DNA of 64,000 nt, taken from positions 1,984,001-2,048,000 of the forward strand of contig NZ_CP084032.1 of the NCBI RefSeq assembly GCF_020181655.1. The letters run 5' to 3'. A program made the translations under genes and the position numbers. Shown here in pieces: positions 24,923-34,483 of this stretch; within the stretch, counting starts at the first letter, position 1, and the number at the start of each line of letters is the position of its first letter. The DNA comes from Pectobacterium colocasium (GTDB taxonomy: Bacteria; Pseudomonadota; Gammaproteobacteria; Enterobacterales; Enterobacteriaceae). The notes under the pieces were generated by a model that made no database searches, was not told the DNA's origin, and worked only from the letters and a program-made list of their open reading frames with translations.

Positions 24923-26731
24923 TTAACGTCGCTCTGCGGGCAGCGTAGCCGCCTTTTGGTTATCGAACCACCAGCCGTCGAAGCCCAGCGAATAAGCCGG
25001 GCGCACAGCGGGCATAGCAAATTTGTTCCAATAGGCGAAGCGGTCATGATTGGAATACCACATCGGAATCATGAACTGGTTCCAGGTCAGTACTCTGTCC
25101 AGCGCGCGCCCCAGCGAGAGCAGCGGCGCTTTCTGCCCTTGATGCTTAACGATTTCCTCAACGAGAGCATCAATCGCGGGATCGCTGACGCCAGGTCTGT
25201 TATAGGTCGAGTCGATGTATTGTGAGCTCCAGAACATTTGCAGGTTGTCACTGGGGTAGAGAAACGCGCTGTAAACCGTTGCCGTCATATCGAAGTCCCG
25301 CTTACGAATACGGCTGTTGAACTGCGTGCTGTCGATATTACGCACGTTCATGGTGATGCCCAGTTTCTTCAGGCTCTGTTGAAACGGCAGGACGTACTGT
25401 GAATTGCCCGCGCTTGGCAGCAACAGTTCAAACGCAAAGGGTTGTCCAGTTGTGCGATTCACCAGTTGTTGATTTTTCAATTCCCAACCGGCTTCTTCCA
25501 GCAGCTTGAGTGCCTTAAGCCAGTTTTGGCGGTCATAGCCGCTGCCGTCGGAGGAGGGCGGTTGGTAGCTGGGACCAAAGACTTCGGCAGGCACCTTGTC
25601 CTTAAGCGGCGTTAGCCAGGCGAGTTCTTCTGCGCTGGGTTCGCCTTTGGCGGCATAGTCGGTGTTTTGGAAATAGCTGTCGGTACGTTGATAGGCGTTG
25701 TAATACAGCGCCTTGTTCATCCAATTGAAGTCAAAGGCCAGCGTTAGCGCCTGACGGACTCGGCGATCCTGAAACAGCGGCCGTTGGATATTGAATGCCA
25801 GCCAGCGTGTATCCTGTGCGGACTGATTTACCTGATCCTGTTTGATGATATAGCCGCGTGCAAAGTTGCCGCCTTGATATTGCGTCGCCCAATTCTTTGG
25901 TGACCCTTCCTCGCGCAGATCGAAGGCTCCGGCTTTAAAGGCCTCCAGCGCGACGCTGTCGTCCAGATAGTAGTCGTAACGAATGCTATCGAAATTGTAC
26001 TGACCTTTATTTACCGGTAGATCAGCACCCCAATAATCTTTCACGCGTGAATAGGTGACATATTGGCCGGTACGATAGGCGGTGATGCGGTAAGGGCCAC
26101 TGGCGGGTGGTGGGTACGATAGTGGCTCACTGAGTTTATGATTCTTCCAGAACTTCTCCGGCATGATGGGCAATGTCATCAAACTGAACATGCGGTTTTT
26201 GTCGGAAACCGGAAAATCGAAGCGTACGGTTAGCGGTGCAACGGCTTTCGCGGTGACATCTTTAAAATAGATGCGGAATTGCGGCACGCCCTGCGTCATA
26301 AACATATTGTAGGTGAACGCGACGTCGGCTGCGGTGATCGGTGACCCGTCGTGAAAGCGGGCTTTGGGATTCATCTCGATCTCAATCCAGCGGAAATCCG
26401 CTGAATGGCGTGTTGTCAGGGCAACCAGTGGATAATAACTGCCGGGCTCGTCATCAGAGGAAACAAAGAGCGAATCATAGAGGCGTTCAGTGCGCGCCGC
26501 TGCCACGCCGCGTAGCGCGTAGCGGTTGAAATTGTCAAAGGTTCCTAGTGCGCTGAGCGTGATGCTACCGCCTTTGGGCGCATCGGGATTCACATAATCA
26601 AAATGGCGGAAGTTCTCGGCGTATTTGGGCTCCCCCAAAAGTGCAAAGCTTGTGCTGTTTTCAATCGTTTCGGCATGCAGCCCAAAATGGGTTGTGCAAA
26701 GCAATACGGCAGCGATAACGCGTTTTAACAT
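24923..26731 (-). CDS. yejA: YejA, periplasmic peptide-binding protein
   Basis: The 602-residue family 5 extracellular solute-binding protein has a signal peptide (MLKRVIAAVLLCTTHFGLHA) and the family block RFHDGSPITAADVAFTYNMF. It delivers oligopeptides to YejBE. The order yejA-B-E-F matches E. coli. Confidence 0.95.
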   Translation of the reverse strand: MLKRVIAAVLLCTTHFGLHAETIENSTSFALLGEPKYAENFRHFDYVNPDAPKGGSITLSALGTFDNFNRYALRGVAAARTERLYDSLFVSSDDEPGSYYPLVALTTRHSADFRWIEIEMNPKARFHDGSPITAADVAFTYNMFMTQGVPQFRIYFKDVTAKAVAPLTVRFDFPVSDKNRMFSLMTLPIMPEKFWKNHKLSEPLSYPPPASGPYRITAYRTGQYVTYSRVKDYWGADLPVNKGQYNFDSIRYDYYLDDSVALEAFKAGAFDLREEGSPKNWATQYQGGNFARGYIIKQDQVNQSAQDTRWLAFNIQRPLFQDRRVRQALTLAFDFNWMNKALYYNAYQRTDSYFQNTDYAAKGEPSAEELAWLTPLKDKVPAEVFGPSYQPPSSDGSGYDRQNWLKALKLLEEAGWELKNQQLVNRTTGQPFAFELLLPSAGNSQYVLPFQQSLKKLGITMNVRNIDSTQFNSRIRKRDFDMTATVYSAFLYPSDNLQMFWSSQYIDSTYNRPGVSDPAIDALVEEIVKHQGQKAPLLSLGRALDRVLTWNQFMIPMWYSNHDRFAYWNKFAMPAVRPAYSLGFDGWWFDNQKAATLPAERR

Positions 26732-27087
26732 CTGACGGTAATCTCCTGCGAGCGGATGTTATCGGGTTGGGGATCGTCTGATGCAGACGTGCCATACCGT
26801 AACGTCAACAACGCCGATTTTCTCGGCATAAAGTTCTTGAAATAATTAACATTCCCATCGGGAAGCGGTGTGTTTTCTTTTTATCATGAAATCAGGTGAT
26901 AAACCTACTTTAATCACGGCTTGTTAATGTTTCAGGTTGTTGAGTGAGTCATATTTTGCGCAGTGCGCCGCAAAAGGGGGCAAATGTGAGCAGGATTCGG
27001 GCAAAACAGGCATAAAAAATTTCCGGGAGAAATTTGTAACGTTGCGTCAGCAACGGCCCGTAGGGTGATGGACAAGGATGTCCATCA
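26732..27087. other. yejA promoter region, otherwise no recognised content
   Basis: This 356-base gap upstream of yejA has no credible frame. It must contain the yejA promoter; I could not assign one convincingly. Confidence 0.4.
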
Positions 27088-27117
27088 TAAAAAAACGCCG
27101 CTTATTATAGCGGCGTT
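27088..27117 (-). terminator. rho-independent terminator of mepS
   Basis: On the minus strand AACGCCGC and GCGGCGTT form a stem with an eight-base TATAATAA loop, followed by TTTTTTT. Confidence 0.88.
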
Positions 27118-27162
27118 CATGTCGTCTCGTTTCGTTGGCTACAGCAAGGGAGCGGATATTGA

Positions 27163-27747
27163 TTAGCTGGTCGTCGTTCCTTTACTCAGAACACGGCGTC
27201 CTTCCTGATAACGCTTATTCCAGTAGTCTTCCGTCATTTTAGAAATGATGACGCCGCTGCTGGTTGAAGCGTGGACGAACTGATCGTTGCCGAGGTAAAT
27301 ACCAACGTGGCGTCCGGTTGAACCCGCACGGAACAGAACAAGATCGCCAACGCGCAGTTTATTACGCTGAATTTTCTGGCCCATCTCTTGCTGTTCATAG
27401 GTTGAACGCGGTAGAACCATACCAAACTGTTCGCGGAAGGTGCGCTGAACGAAAGCTGAGCAATCAATGCCACCGCGACTATCACCGCCTAAGCGATAAC
27501 GAACGCCTTTCCAACTGGCATATTGGTTGAGTAATTTGGACTTGATGTCCACATTACGCACTAATGCTTCAAATTCATCCTGAGAGGCTTGCAGTAAAAG
27601 ACTATCTTTGTCATTAACTGCACGCATATCAGTTTGAGCTTTATGGTTGTACGCACTGTTACTTCCACATGCGGAGAGCATCATTGCCACCGCGACGGCA
27701 GGCACTGCCCGCCAGATATATCTCAGAATCGGTTGAGACTTGACCAT
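27163..27747 (-). CDS. mepS: murein DD-endopeptidase MepS (Spr), lipoprotein
   Basis: The 194-residue protein has a lipoprotein signal peptide ending in the lipobox LSAC. The NlpC/P60 domain follows, with catalytic Cys in [13 protein letters not shown] and catalytic His in GRHVGIYLG. It cleaves peptide cross-links to allow insertion of new peptidoglycan and is degraded by the NlpI-Prc system. E. coli has rtn between mepS and yejA; here that gene is absent. Confidence 0.95.
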   Translation of the reverse strand: MVKSQPILRYIWRAVPAVAVAMMLSACGSNSAYNHKAQTDMRAVNDKDSLLLQASQDEFEALVRNVDIKSKLLNQYASWKGVRYRLGGDSRGGIDCSAFVQRTFREQFGMVLPRSTYEQQEMGQKIQRNKLRVGDLVLFRAGSTGRHVGIYLGNDQFVHASTSSGVIISKMTEDYWNKRYQEGRRVLSKGTTTS

Positions 27748-28068
27748 TATTGTTATGTTCCCTTGCTGTCCTTAACGATAAATATCGCTATGTAGTATCC
27801 CCATTTCACTGGGGTATAAATGCCAAACGAAAACGAGACTCAGACTAAAACAGAGTTTCTTCTTAGCCAAACACTCATCGGCGAAAATGTGTCGGAATGC
27901 ACATTATTTCTCTTGCCGCTGCTAGTTCAGTATGTGCTAAAAAGCAAACTTGAACGAGACTACCGCAACAGCAGCAGGATTGCGAGAAGTTTTAACTATT
28001 TTATTTATAAGATTTAATGATGTGTTCAGCTAAAAAATGTCGATGTAAAAAATCTGAAATCATAGGAA
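27748..28068. other. AT-rich gap upstream of mepS
   Basis: The region holds the mepS promoter and the end of the lpxT transcript. A plus-strand frame at 27820-28017 lacks a ribosome binding site and family resemblance and is not accepted. Confidence 0.4.
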
Positions 28069-28069
28069 T

Positions 28070-28771
28070 TTATACTGTCGATTTTTTAGGTAATAGTCGG
28101 TTTAACAGGGCAATAGCGGCATCGCTTGCTGGCGTTAATAGCCACCAGCTCAGGCCGACCAGAACAACTGAGAGCGAACCGACTGCAATATCGGTAAACC
28201 AATGCGCGCCAATCATGATGCGAGGTAATGAGAAAATTACCATGATGGCCAGACCGATAACAAAAGCGGTGCGGGTGAAATAGCGCAGCATAAAAGCGGC
28301 AAAGATCATCAGCATCATGCCGTGGTCGCCAGGGAAACTGTCTGATGAAGCATCTTTGGTCGGAATACCGGTTAAATCTGAAACGCGGTTGACGTCGCTA
28401 AAATAGAGCGTCGGGCTGGCGTGTTGTACGGGTAATAAATGTCCTGCCTGATTCAGCACCACGGCGGTTAGCAGCATGATAAAGCCAATGATCAGCAAAC
28501 GGCGGCGCTCTGTGGGCGTGGCTTTCAGATAAAATGACAGATACAACAAGCCCATCGCCATGAGCGCACAGCCGTCAAAGGCGCGATTGTTGGTGATGGC
28601 AACCAGATGTAAAAATGCCGGGCTATCGACTAAGAGACGGTTGAAATAGAAAAAGATATGGCTGTCGAGCGTGAGCCAAAAACCATGATCTTCCAGCAAA
28701 TACCAGGATAAGAACAAACCCATGCCCAAGGCATTGAGCACTAAAATAGAAGAAAGACGAGCAAAAGACAT
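28070..28771 (-). CDS. lpxT: LpxT, lipid A 1-diphosphate synthase
   Basis: The protein is 233 residues from ATG 28771, whose N-terminus aligns with E. coli LpxT; ATG 28783 is an alternative. It is a PAP2-family phosphotransferase with about six membrane segments. The motifs KDASSDSFPGDHG and HWFTDIAVG contain the catalytic His residues. It transfers a phosphate from undecaprenyl diphosphate to the 1-position of lipid A on the periplasmic face. Confidence 0.92.
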   Translation of the reverse strand: MSFARLSSILVLNALGMGLFLSWYLLEDHGFWLTLDSHIFFYFNRLLVDSPAFLHLVAITNNRAFDGCALMAMGLLYLSFYLKATPTERRRLLIIGFIMLLTAVVLNQAGHLLPVQHASPTLYFSDVNRVSDLTGIPTKDASSDSFPGDHGMMLMIFAAFMLRYFTRTAFVIGLAIMVIFSLPRIMIGAHWFTDIAVGSLSVVLVGLSWWLLTPASDAAIALLNRLLPKKSTV

Positions 28772-28809
28772 AAGGCAAAGCATCCAAATAAAGACGAAAA
28801 GACTCCAGT

Positions 28810-29796
28810 TTAGTCTACGTTAGCTAAACGAGCCTTCAACAATGAGGCTTGTAACGTATTCCATTCTGCTGGTGTTTCATTGATGATTTCGATACGGCTA
28901 TCAATCGGTGCCGCCGATCGGGTTTCTATGTGAAGATCGTGTCCCTGACGGTTCACGACGAGTGTCCCTTCCTTTATACGCATCACCCCTTTAACCCGGC
29001 TTACGGGAGAAAGACGAACCCAGTCCAGCAGCGCGGCGGTATCAAAAGCGGTTTCAGGTGCGAATATCCAGCCGCAGGCGTGGTAGCCTTGTCCCTGATT
29101 GAGAGAGCGGCGCCAGGATTGTCCACCCGGTAATTGCAGCGCGGCCAGACCATTTTTTGGCTGATGCGCATGGTGATGCGCACCGTCCGGCAATTCACGC
29201 ATGTTATATCTAGGCTGATCCAGCAGTTGTCGGTCAACGTTTCCCTGACTAGCCTCGATAATTTGCCGGCCATCGCCGCTTGCCTGCTGCCACTGTTGTA
29301 AGGCCGCGAGATCGTCGGCGGTATAAGTATCGCGCTTGTTGGCGATAATAATGTCAGCGGCGGCAAGCTGATCGCGGAAGTTCTCATTTACTGTGTAACG
29401 TGTTTCACTTAACTGGCGTGCATCCAGCAGACACAGCGTGGACTGTAATGTCAGCCAGGGCTGATAGATATCACTCGTCAGCAAGGAGAGAATTTGTTTC
29501 GGGTGGCCGAGCCCCGTGGGTTCGATGAGCAACCGATGAGGCTTTTTCTGTTGCAGCAGCATATTCAGGCCAAGCTGCATCGGCAAGCCGTTCACGCAGC
29601 ACATGCAGCCGCCGGGAATTTCTTTCAGGACGGCACCGCTGTCCGCCAGTAACGCACCGTCAATGCCCACTTCGCCGAATTCATTGACCAGCACCGCCCA
29701 GACTTCGTCCTCAGGCTTTTGCGACAGAAGATGACGAATCGTGGTGGTTTTTCCACTACCCAGAAATCCCGTAATCAAATTGACTTTCGTTAGCAT
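28810..29796 (-). CDS. yeiR: YeiR, COG0523-family zinc-binding GTPase
   Basis: The 328-residue protein has Walker A GFLGSGKTT at the N-terminus, the metal-binding GGCMCCVNG motif (CxCC), ANKRD for guanine recognition, and a His-rich segment (DGAHHHAHQ) near residue 210. COG0523 members act as metallochaperones; YeiR binds zinc and hydrolyses GTP. The C-terminal CobW domain is complete. Confidence 0.93.
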   Translation of the reverse strand: MLTKVNLITGFLGSGKTTTIRHLLSQKPEDEVWAVLVNEFGEVGIDGALLADSGAVLKEIPGGCMCCVNGLPMQLGLNMLLQQKKPHRLLIEPTGLGHPKQILSLLTSDIYQPWLTLQSTLCLLDARQLSETRYTVNENFRDQLAAADIIIANKRDTYTADDLAALQQWQQASGDGRQIIEASQGNVDRQLLDQPRYNMRELPDGAHHHAHQPKNGLAALQLPGGQSWRRSLNQGQGYHACGWIFAPETAFDTAALLDWVRLSPVSRVKGVMRIKEGTLVVNRQGHDLHIETRSAAPIDSRIEIINETPAEWNTLQASLLKARLANVD

Positions 29797-29883
29797 GGCA
29801 GGCTCCTAATGCGGGGGAGGGGTGACGTGTGCCGGATTGGTCATCCGGCGACAAGTATTGTGCGGAAAGCACAATATAGACTG

Positions 29884-30456
29884 TTAGTCTGCGCGACCCA
29901 TATAGCGACGTTCTGGAATATGAATGCGGATCTTTTCACCTGCGCTCAGATATTCTGGAACAGGGATAACCAGACCTGTGCTCATGGTCGCAGGTTTGTT
30001 GCGCGAACTGGCTGAAGCACCTTTAATGCCCGGTGCCGTCTCAATAATTTCCAGATCGACCGTTTGTGGCAGTTCCAGCGCGATGATTTGGCCGTCCCAG
30101 CTCAATACCTGAATCCCCGGCATGCCGCCTTCAGGGATAAACAGCAGCTCTTCTTCTATTTGATCTTTTTTGAAGAGGTAAGGAGTGTAGTCCTCATCAT
30201 CCATAAAGACATACTCATCGCCGTCAATATAGGAAAAAGTAACCGTGCGGCGCGTCAGCGTGATGGTATCGATAATGTCGTCGCCTTTAAAACGTTCTTC
30301 CACTTTCAAACCCGTGCGGACATCAGAAAAACGCATTTTGTACAGCGTGCTGGCTCCGCGGGCGCTAGGGCTCTGGACGTCGATGTCCTTTACCAGCAAT
30401 AACTTGTCGTTATAGTTAACGACCATTCCGCGTTTAATCTCGTTCGCTCTTGCCAT
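29884..30456 (-). CDS. yeiP: elongation factor P-like protein YeiP
   Basis: The 190-residue protein has the three-domain EF-P architecture ([20 protein letters not shown], then a [14 protein letters not shown] domain 2 start). In the position of the EF-P lysine loop it has [11 protein letters not shown] instead of the modified-Lys sequence, typical for YeiP (EfpL). EfpL relieves ribosome stalling at specific proline-containing motifs. Confidence 0.93.
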   Translation of the reverse strand: MARANEIKRGMVVNYNDKLLLVKDIDVQSPSARGASTLYKMRFSDVRTGLKVEERFKGDDIIDTITLTRRTVTFSYIDGDEYVFMDDEDYTPYLFKKDQIEEELLFIPEGGMPGIQVLSWDGQIIALELPQTVDLEIIETAPGIKGASASSRNKPATMSTGLVIPVPEYLSAGEKIRIHIPERRYMGRAD

Positions 30457-30618
30457 AAAAATTACCTGCTATAAAGGAGTGTGATTTTTGTGGCGACACG
30501 TTACTCGCGCCGGAGAATTCAGGCAAGCATAAGATACGTGGTCTTATATTGGTTTTTGGTAGAAGGGCTGTTATGGTGGCGCTCTCTACTTCTTGTCAGC
30601 CCACCGGAGAGCCTGCTG

Positions 30619-30873
30619 ATGGACTGTCGCCCCCATTGCGGTGCCTGCTGCATCGCGGCATCGATTTCAACGCCAATGCCGGGCCTGCCGCACGGCAAGC
30701 CCGCGAACACGCCCTGTATCCATCTTGATGACGCGATGCGCTGCGGATTATTTCATTCACCGTTGCGACCCGCGGTCTGCGCAGGGCTACAGCCGCGCGC
30801 AGATATGTGTTTCAGCCATCGGGATGAGGCGATGATTTACTTGCTCAAACTGGAAGCCGATACGGCACCTTAA
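30619..30873 (+). CDS. yeiW: YeiW, YkgJ-type cysteine cluster protein
   Basis: The 84-residue protein starts at ATG 30619, with GGAGA nine bases upstream. The longer frame from 30481 adds residues unlike the family. Cysteines are arranged as [21 protein letters not shown] and VCAGLQ, a pattern typical of zinc- or iron-sulfur-binding YkgJ-family proteins. Function is unknown. It is divergent from yeiP. Confidence 0.88.
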   Translation: MDCRPHCGACCIAASISTPMPGLPHGKPANTPCIHLDDAMRCGLFHSPLRPAVCAGLQPRADMCFSHRDEAMIYLLKLEADTAP

Positions 30874-30883
30874 CGTGCGACCA

Positions 30884-32062
30884 TCAGGCGTCTTTGATAC
30901 GCCACATACAATAGATGGAACCGACGATCATCAGCAGGGCGAAGAAGAAAACGGCGTGATAGTTCCAGATTTCCGCAACGATCCCAGCCAGTGAACCAGA
31001 GATGATCCAGCCAACGCGGGTGGTATTGGTGAACAACGTGGTGGCAGCACCGGCCTGTCCGGGCATCAAATCCTGAAAATAGAGCATGCCGATTCCGGCC
31101 AGAATGCCAATAAAGATCGCGTTCAGCGCTTGTAATCCCAGCAGCGCAATTTCCCCATCGAGAACCAGCAAGCCGCCGAAGAACAGCAATCCGGAGGCAA
31201 CGGCAAGCCGCATCAGGAAACGTTTCCCGAAGCGTTTCGCGACGTAACCCGCAATCAGCATGACCGGAATTTCCAGCCCGGCCGCCACGCCCATCATGAT
31301 CCCCGCCAGCTTTTCCGGTAGATGCAGTTCATGCACCAGATACAGTGGCATATTAATGAGGTAAATCCCGTTGCAGGTCCACATCAAGGTACAGGCAACG
31401 AACAACAAGAGCGTGTCTCGGCGATTACGACGCGGTGATTCCAGCGTTGAGGTGGTCTTTTCCACCGCTTTGGGCATGGAGGGCAGAAAGAGTTTGACCA
31501 GAATGCCGCACAAAATAAAGACGGCCGCCGCAGTCAGGTACATCGTGGTGAAGCCGAACCCTAGCGCCAACGCAAAAGCGATTGGCGGGCCAACAACCCA
31601 GGCGAGAGAAATTTGGGCGCGGAGGATGGAGCTGAACATCGCCGCTTCACGACCTGTTTTATCTGCGTGCTCCCGTGCCAGCGCAAAGAGCTGTGGGTTG
31701 GCGGTGGAGCCAAAACTGCTCAGCAGAACGCCAATAAAAAGCAGAATAAAGTAGTTACGGTTCCAGGCAAACAGCATGCAGGCCAGTGCGCCCAGCAGGC
31801 AGCACACGAAGATCAGCGATTTGCGATCGCCCTGACGGTCCGAACGCGTAGCCAGCATCTGACTAACGACAATACCGATAACCGCACTGCCGGTATAAAA
31901 CATCCCCACCAGAAAAGGGCGAGCCTGTACTTCACTGGAAAGAAAGAGGCTGAGCGTAGGAAGTTGCAGGGCGCCGGCTGTTCCGGTCAGAAAGGCAATA
32001 ACCAGGAATGCTGACGATGTCAGATCAAGCGGGCGTCGTGTTGTGTTTGCAGGAGTGAACAT
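30884..32062 (-). CDS. setB: SetB-like sugar efflux transporter
   Basis: The 392-residue major facilitator protein has about twelve membrane segments. It starts at ATG 32062; a longer frame to 32212 lacks family similarity in its extra 50 residues, although neither start has a strong ribosome binding site. Motifs AFLTGTAGALQLPTLSLFL and GSAVIGIVVSQMLATRSD match the Set family, which exports lactose, glucose and related glycosides. It is next to the fructose PTS operon and divergent from it, as in E. coli. Confidence 0.9.
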   Translation of the reverse strand: MFTPANTTRRPLDLTSSAFLVIAFLTGTAGALQLPTLSLFLSSEVQARPFLVGMFYTGSAVIGIVVSQMLATRSDRQGDRKSLIFVCCLLGALACMLFAWNRNYFILLFIGVLLSSFGSTANPQLFALAREHADKTGREAAMFSSILRAQISLAWVVGPPIAFALALGFGFTTMYLTAAAVFILCGILVKLFLPSMPKAVEKTTSTLESPRRNRRDTLLLFVACTLMWTCNGIYLINMPLYLVHELHLPEKLAGIMMGVAAGLEIPVMLIAGYVAKRFGKRFLMRLAVASGLLFFGGLLVLDGEIALLGLQALNAIFIGILAGIGMLYFQDLMPGQAGAATTLFTNTTRVGWIISGSLAGIVAEIWNYHAVFFFALLMIVGSIYCMWRIKDA

Positions 32063-32294
32063 AAATTGATAGCGCTTGGAAAATAGGCAGAGGCTGTCGA
32101 GCGCGACATAGTACTCGGGTTTATAATGAAACAGAAATCTTGTTTCATTATTTTTCGTCAGCACGGCTTCAGCCATTGGGTGATTTTTGTTGGCGGGCAG
32201 CGCGTCATCCACGTTAAAATGTGCGTGATGTCAAAATTCTGTTACGTCAGCAGCGCAGAAAGCTTGCATAAATGGCGTAATAGAATGAGACTTT

Positions 32295-32306
32295 TGAAAC
32301 GTTTCA
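32295..32306. promoter_or_regulatory. Cra (FruR) operator 1 of fruBKA
   Basis: TGAAACGTTTCA is a perfect 12-base palindrome matching the Cra consensus TGAAWCGNTTCA. It is about 90 bases upstream of fruB. Confidence 0.85.
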
Positions 32307-32361
32307 GCGGAATTTTTTTTGAAACGCCCTAACAATCGACACATTTTTTTCTCATAAAAGC

Positions 32362-32373
32362 TGAAACGATTCA
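32362..32373. promoter_or_regulatory. Cra (FruR) operator 2 of fruBKA
   Basis: TGAAACGATTCA fits the Cra consensus and lies 23 bases before the fruB start. Two operators in this arrangement are known for the E. coli fru operon, where fructose 1-phosphate releases Cra. Confidence 0.88.
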
Positions 32374-32396
32374 ACTTTCAGCAAGAGAGGAGAGCC

Positions 32397-33530
32397 ATGT
32401 TCCAGTTGTCACAGCAAGATATTCATTTGGGCGCAGCGGCCAGCAACAAGCAGGAAGCTATCCAGCTTGTTGCTTCAGCGCTGACCGATGCCGGGTGCGT
32501 TAACGCAGGGTATGTCGACGGCATGCTCCAGCGCGAACAGCAAACATCCACCTATTTGGGAAGCGGCATTGCTATCCCTCATGGCACCACTGATACCCGC
32601 GATCTGGTATTGAAGACCGGGGTTCAAGTATTCCAGTTTCCTCAGGGTATTGCCTGGGGTGAAGATCAAACCGCCTATGTGGTACTCGGTATTGCAGCCC
32701 GTTCTGATGAACACCTTGCGCTGCTGCGTCAACTGACCCACGTTCTGAGCGACGATCGCGTAGCGGCTCGCTTGGCAAGCACAAAGTCAGCGGAAGAACT
32801 GCGTAGCCTGCTGATGGGCGAGCAACAACTGGCGGAATTCCGCTTTGATACCTCGCTGATTGCGTTGGATGTGGCGACCGATAATCTGCTGACGCTTCAG
32901 GCGCTGAATGCCGGTCGTCTTCAGCAGGTCGGTGCAGCCGACGCCAGCTTTGTCAGCACCGCGGTCAGCAACAAGCCGCTGAATCTGGGGCAAGGTGTGT
33001 GGTTCAGCGATAGCGCGGTGGGTAACCTCAGCAGCGCAGCCGCAGTGGCGCGTCCGGCTACGCCTTTCAGCGTTGATGGTGAAAACGTGGCGTTATTGGT
33101 CACGGTAGCTGCGGCTGACGATCAGGCTTTTGCGCCGATCGATTATCTGAGCAACCTGCTGATTGCACAAAAAGCGGAACGTCTGCTGACGGCTGATGCG
33201 CCGACGCTGCTGGCACTTTTGACCAGCGACGTACCGGAAGAGAGCGAAGTGCTGACGGCAGAATTTACCATTCGCAACGAGCACGGTCTGCACGCGCGTC
33301 CGGGCACTATGCTGGTGAATGTGATCAAACAGTTCAGCAGTGATATTACCGTCACCAATCTGGATGGCACAGGCAAACCGGCAAATGGCCGCAGCCTGAT
33401 GAAAGTCGTCGCGCTGGGCGTGAAGAAAGGCCATAAACTGCGCTTCACCGCCAGCGGTAGCGATGCGGAACAAGCACTGGCCGCCATTGGCGACGCGATT
33501 ACGTCCGGTTTGGGCGAGGGGGCAGCATGA
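32397..33530 (+). CDS. fruB: fructose PTS diphosphoryl transfer protein FPr
   Basis: The 377-residue protein has an N-terminal EIIA domain with the phosphorylated His in [10 protein letters not shown], a central M domain and a C-terminal HPr-like domain with its active-site His in [12 protein letters not shown]. It passes phosphate from enzyme I to FruA. AGAGAGGAGAG precedes the ATG. First gene of fruBKA; its stop overlaps the fruK start. Confidence 0.96.
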   Translation: MFQLSQQDIHLGAAASNKQEAIQLVASALTDAGCVNAGYVDGMLQREQQTSTYLGSGIAIPHGTTDTRDLVLKTGVQVFQFPQGIAWGEDQTAYVVLGIAARSDEHLALLRQLTHVLSDDRVAARLASTKSAEELRSLLMGEQQLAEFRFDTSLIALDVATDNLLTLQALNAGRLQQVGAADASFVSTAVSNKPLNLGQGVWFSDSAVGNLSSAAAVARPATPFSVDGENVALLVTVAAADDQAFAPIDYLSNLLIAQKAERLLTADAPTLLALLTSDVPEESEVLTAEFTIRNEHGLHARPGTMLVNVIKQFSSDITVTNLDGTGKPANGRSLMKVVALGVKKGHKLRFTASGSDAEQALAAIGDAITSGLGEGAA

Positions 33531-34465
33531 GCAGGAGAGTAGCCACAATCACCCTGAATCCAGCTTATGACCTGGTTGGCTATTGCCCGGAAGTTGAGAA
33601 AGGCGAAGTCAATCTGGTTCAGACAGCGGGTCTGCACGCCGCAGGCAAAGGCATTAACGTTGCCAAGGTGCTGAAAGATCTCGGGATTGATGTCACGGTA
33701 GGTGGCTTTCTGGGCAAAGACAATCAGGATGGTTTTCAGCAACTGTTCAGCGAGCTGGGCATTGCTAACCGTTTCCAGGTTGTGCCAGGACGTACGCGCA
33801 TTAACGTCAAATTAACCGAAAAAGATGGTGACGTCACCGACTTCAACTTTTCCGGTTTTGAAGTGACACAGCAGGACTGGCAGCGTTTCGTCAATGATTC
33901 GCTGAGCTGGCTGGGGCAGTTCGACATGGTTGCGGTAAGCGGCAGTCTGCCTGCTGGCGTCGATCCTGATGCATTTACCGACTGGATGTCTCGTCTGCGT
34001 ACGCAGTGTCCTTGCATTATTTTCGACAGCAGCCGTGAAGCGCTGGTGGCGGGATTGAAAGCCTCTCCCTGGTTGGTGAAACCAAACCGTCGGGAGCTGG
34101 AGATATGGGCTGGGCGTAAATTACCTACGCTGGCTGATGTGGTGGATGCCGCTCACGCGCTGCGTGAACAGGGTATTGCACATGTTGTGATCTCACTGGG
34201 TGCGGAAGGTGCGCTGTGGGTGAATGCATCGGGTGCGTGGCTGGCTAAACCACCTGCTTGTGATGTGGTAAGTACGGTAGGTGCGGGCGACTCCATGGTT
34301 GGGGGGTTGATTTATGGCTTATTAATGCGTGAGTCCAGTGAGCACACTCTGCGTTTGGCGACGGCAGTTTCGGCTCTGGCCGTGAGCCAAAGTAATGTTG
34401 GTATTACCGATCGTCCTCAGTTGGCCGCGATGATGGCGCGCGTCGACCTGAAACCCTTTAACTGA
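33527..34465 (+). CDS. fruK: 1-phosphofructokinase
   Basis: The 312-residue PfkB-family kinase phosphorylates fructose 1-phosphate to fructose 1,6-bisphosphate. The N-terminus [10 protein letters not shown] and the C-terminal [13 protein letters not shown] with the catalytic Asp are typical. The start overlaps the fruB stop (ATGA). Confidence 0.96.
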   Translation: MSRRVATITLNPAYDLVGYCPEVEKGEVNLVQTAGLHAAGKGINVAKVLKDLGIDVTVGGFLGKDNQDGFQQLFSELGIANRFQVVPGRTRINVKLTEKDGDVTDFNFSGFEVTQQDWQRFVNDSLSWLGQFDMVAVSGSLPAGVDPDAFTDWMSRLRTQCPCIIFDSSREALVAGLKASPWLVKPNRRELEIWAGRKLPTLADVVDAAHALREQGIAHVVISLGAEGALWVNASGAWLAKPPACDVVSTVGAGDSMVGGLIYGLLMRESSEHTLRLATAVSALAVSQSNVGITDRPQLAAMMARVDLKPFN

Positions 34466-34483
34466 TACAGCAGGAGATAAACA

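Noticed and set aside
27820..28017. 65-codon plus-strand frame between lpxT and mepS
   Set aside because: No ribosome binding site or recognisable motif; it covers the region expected to hold the mepS promoter.
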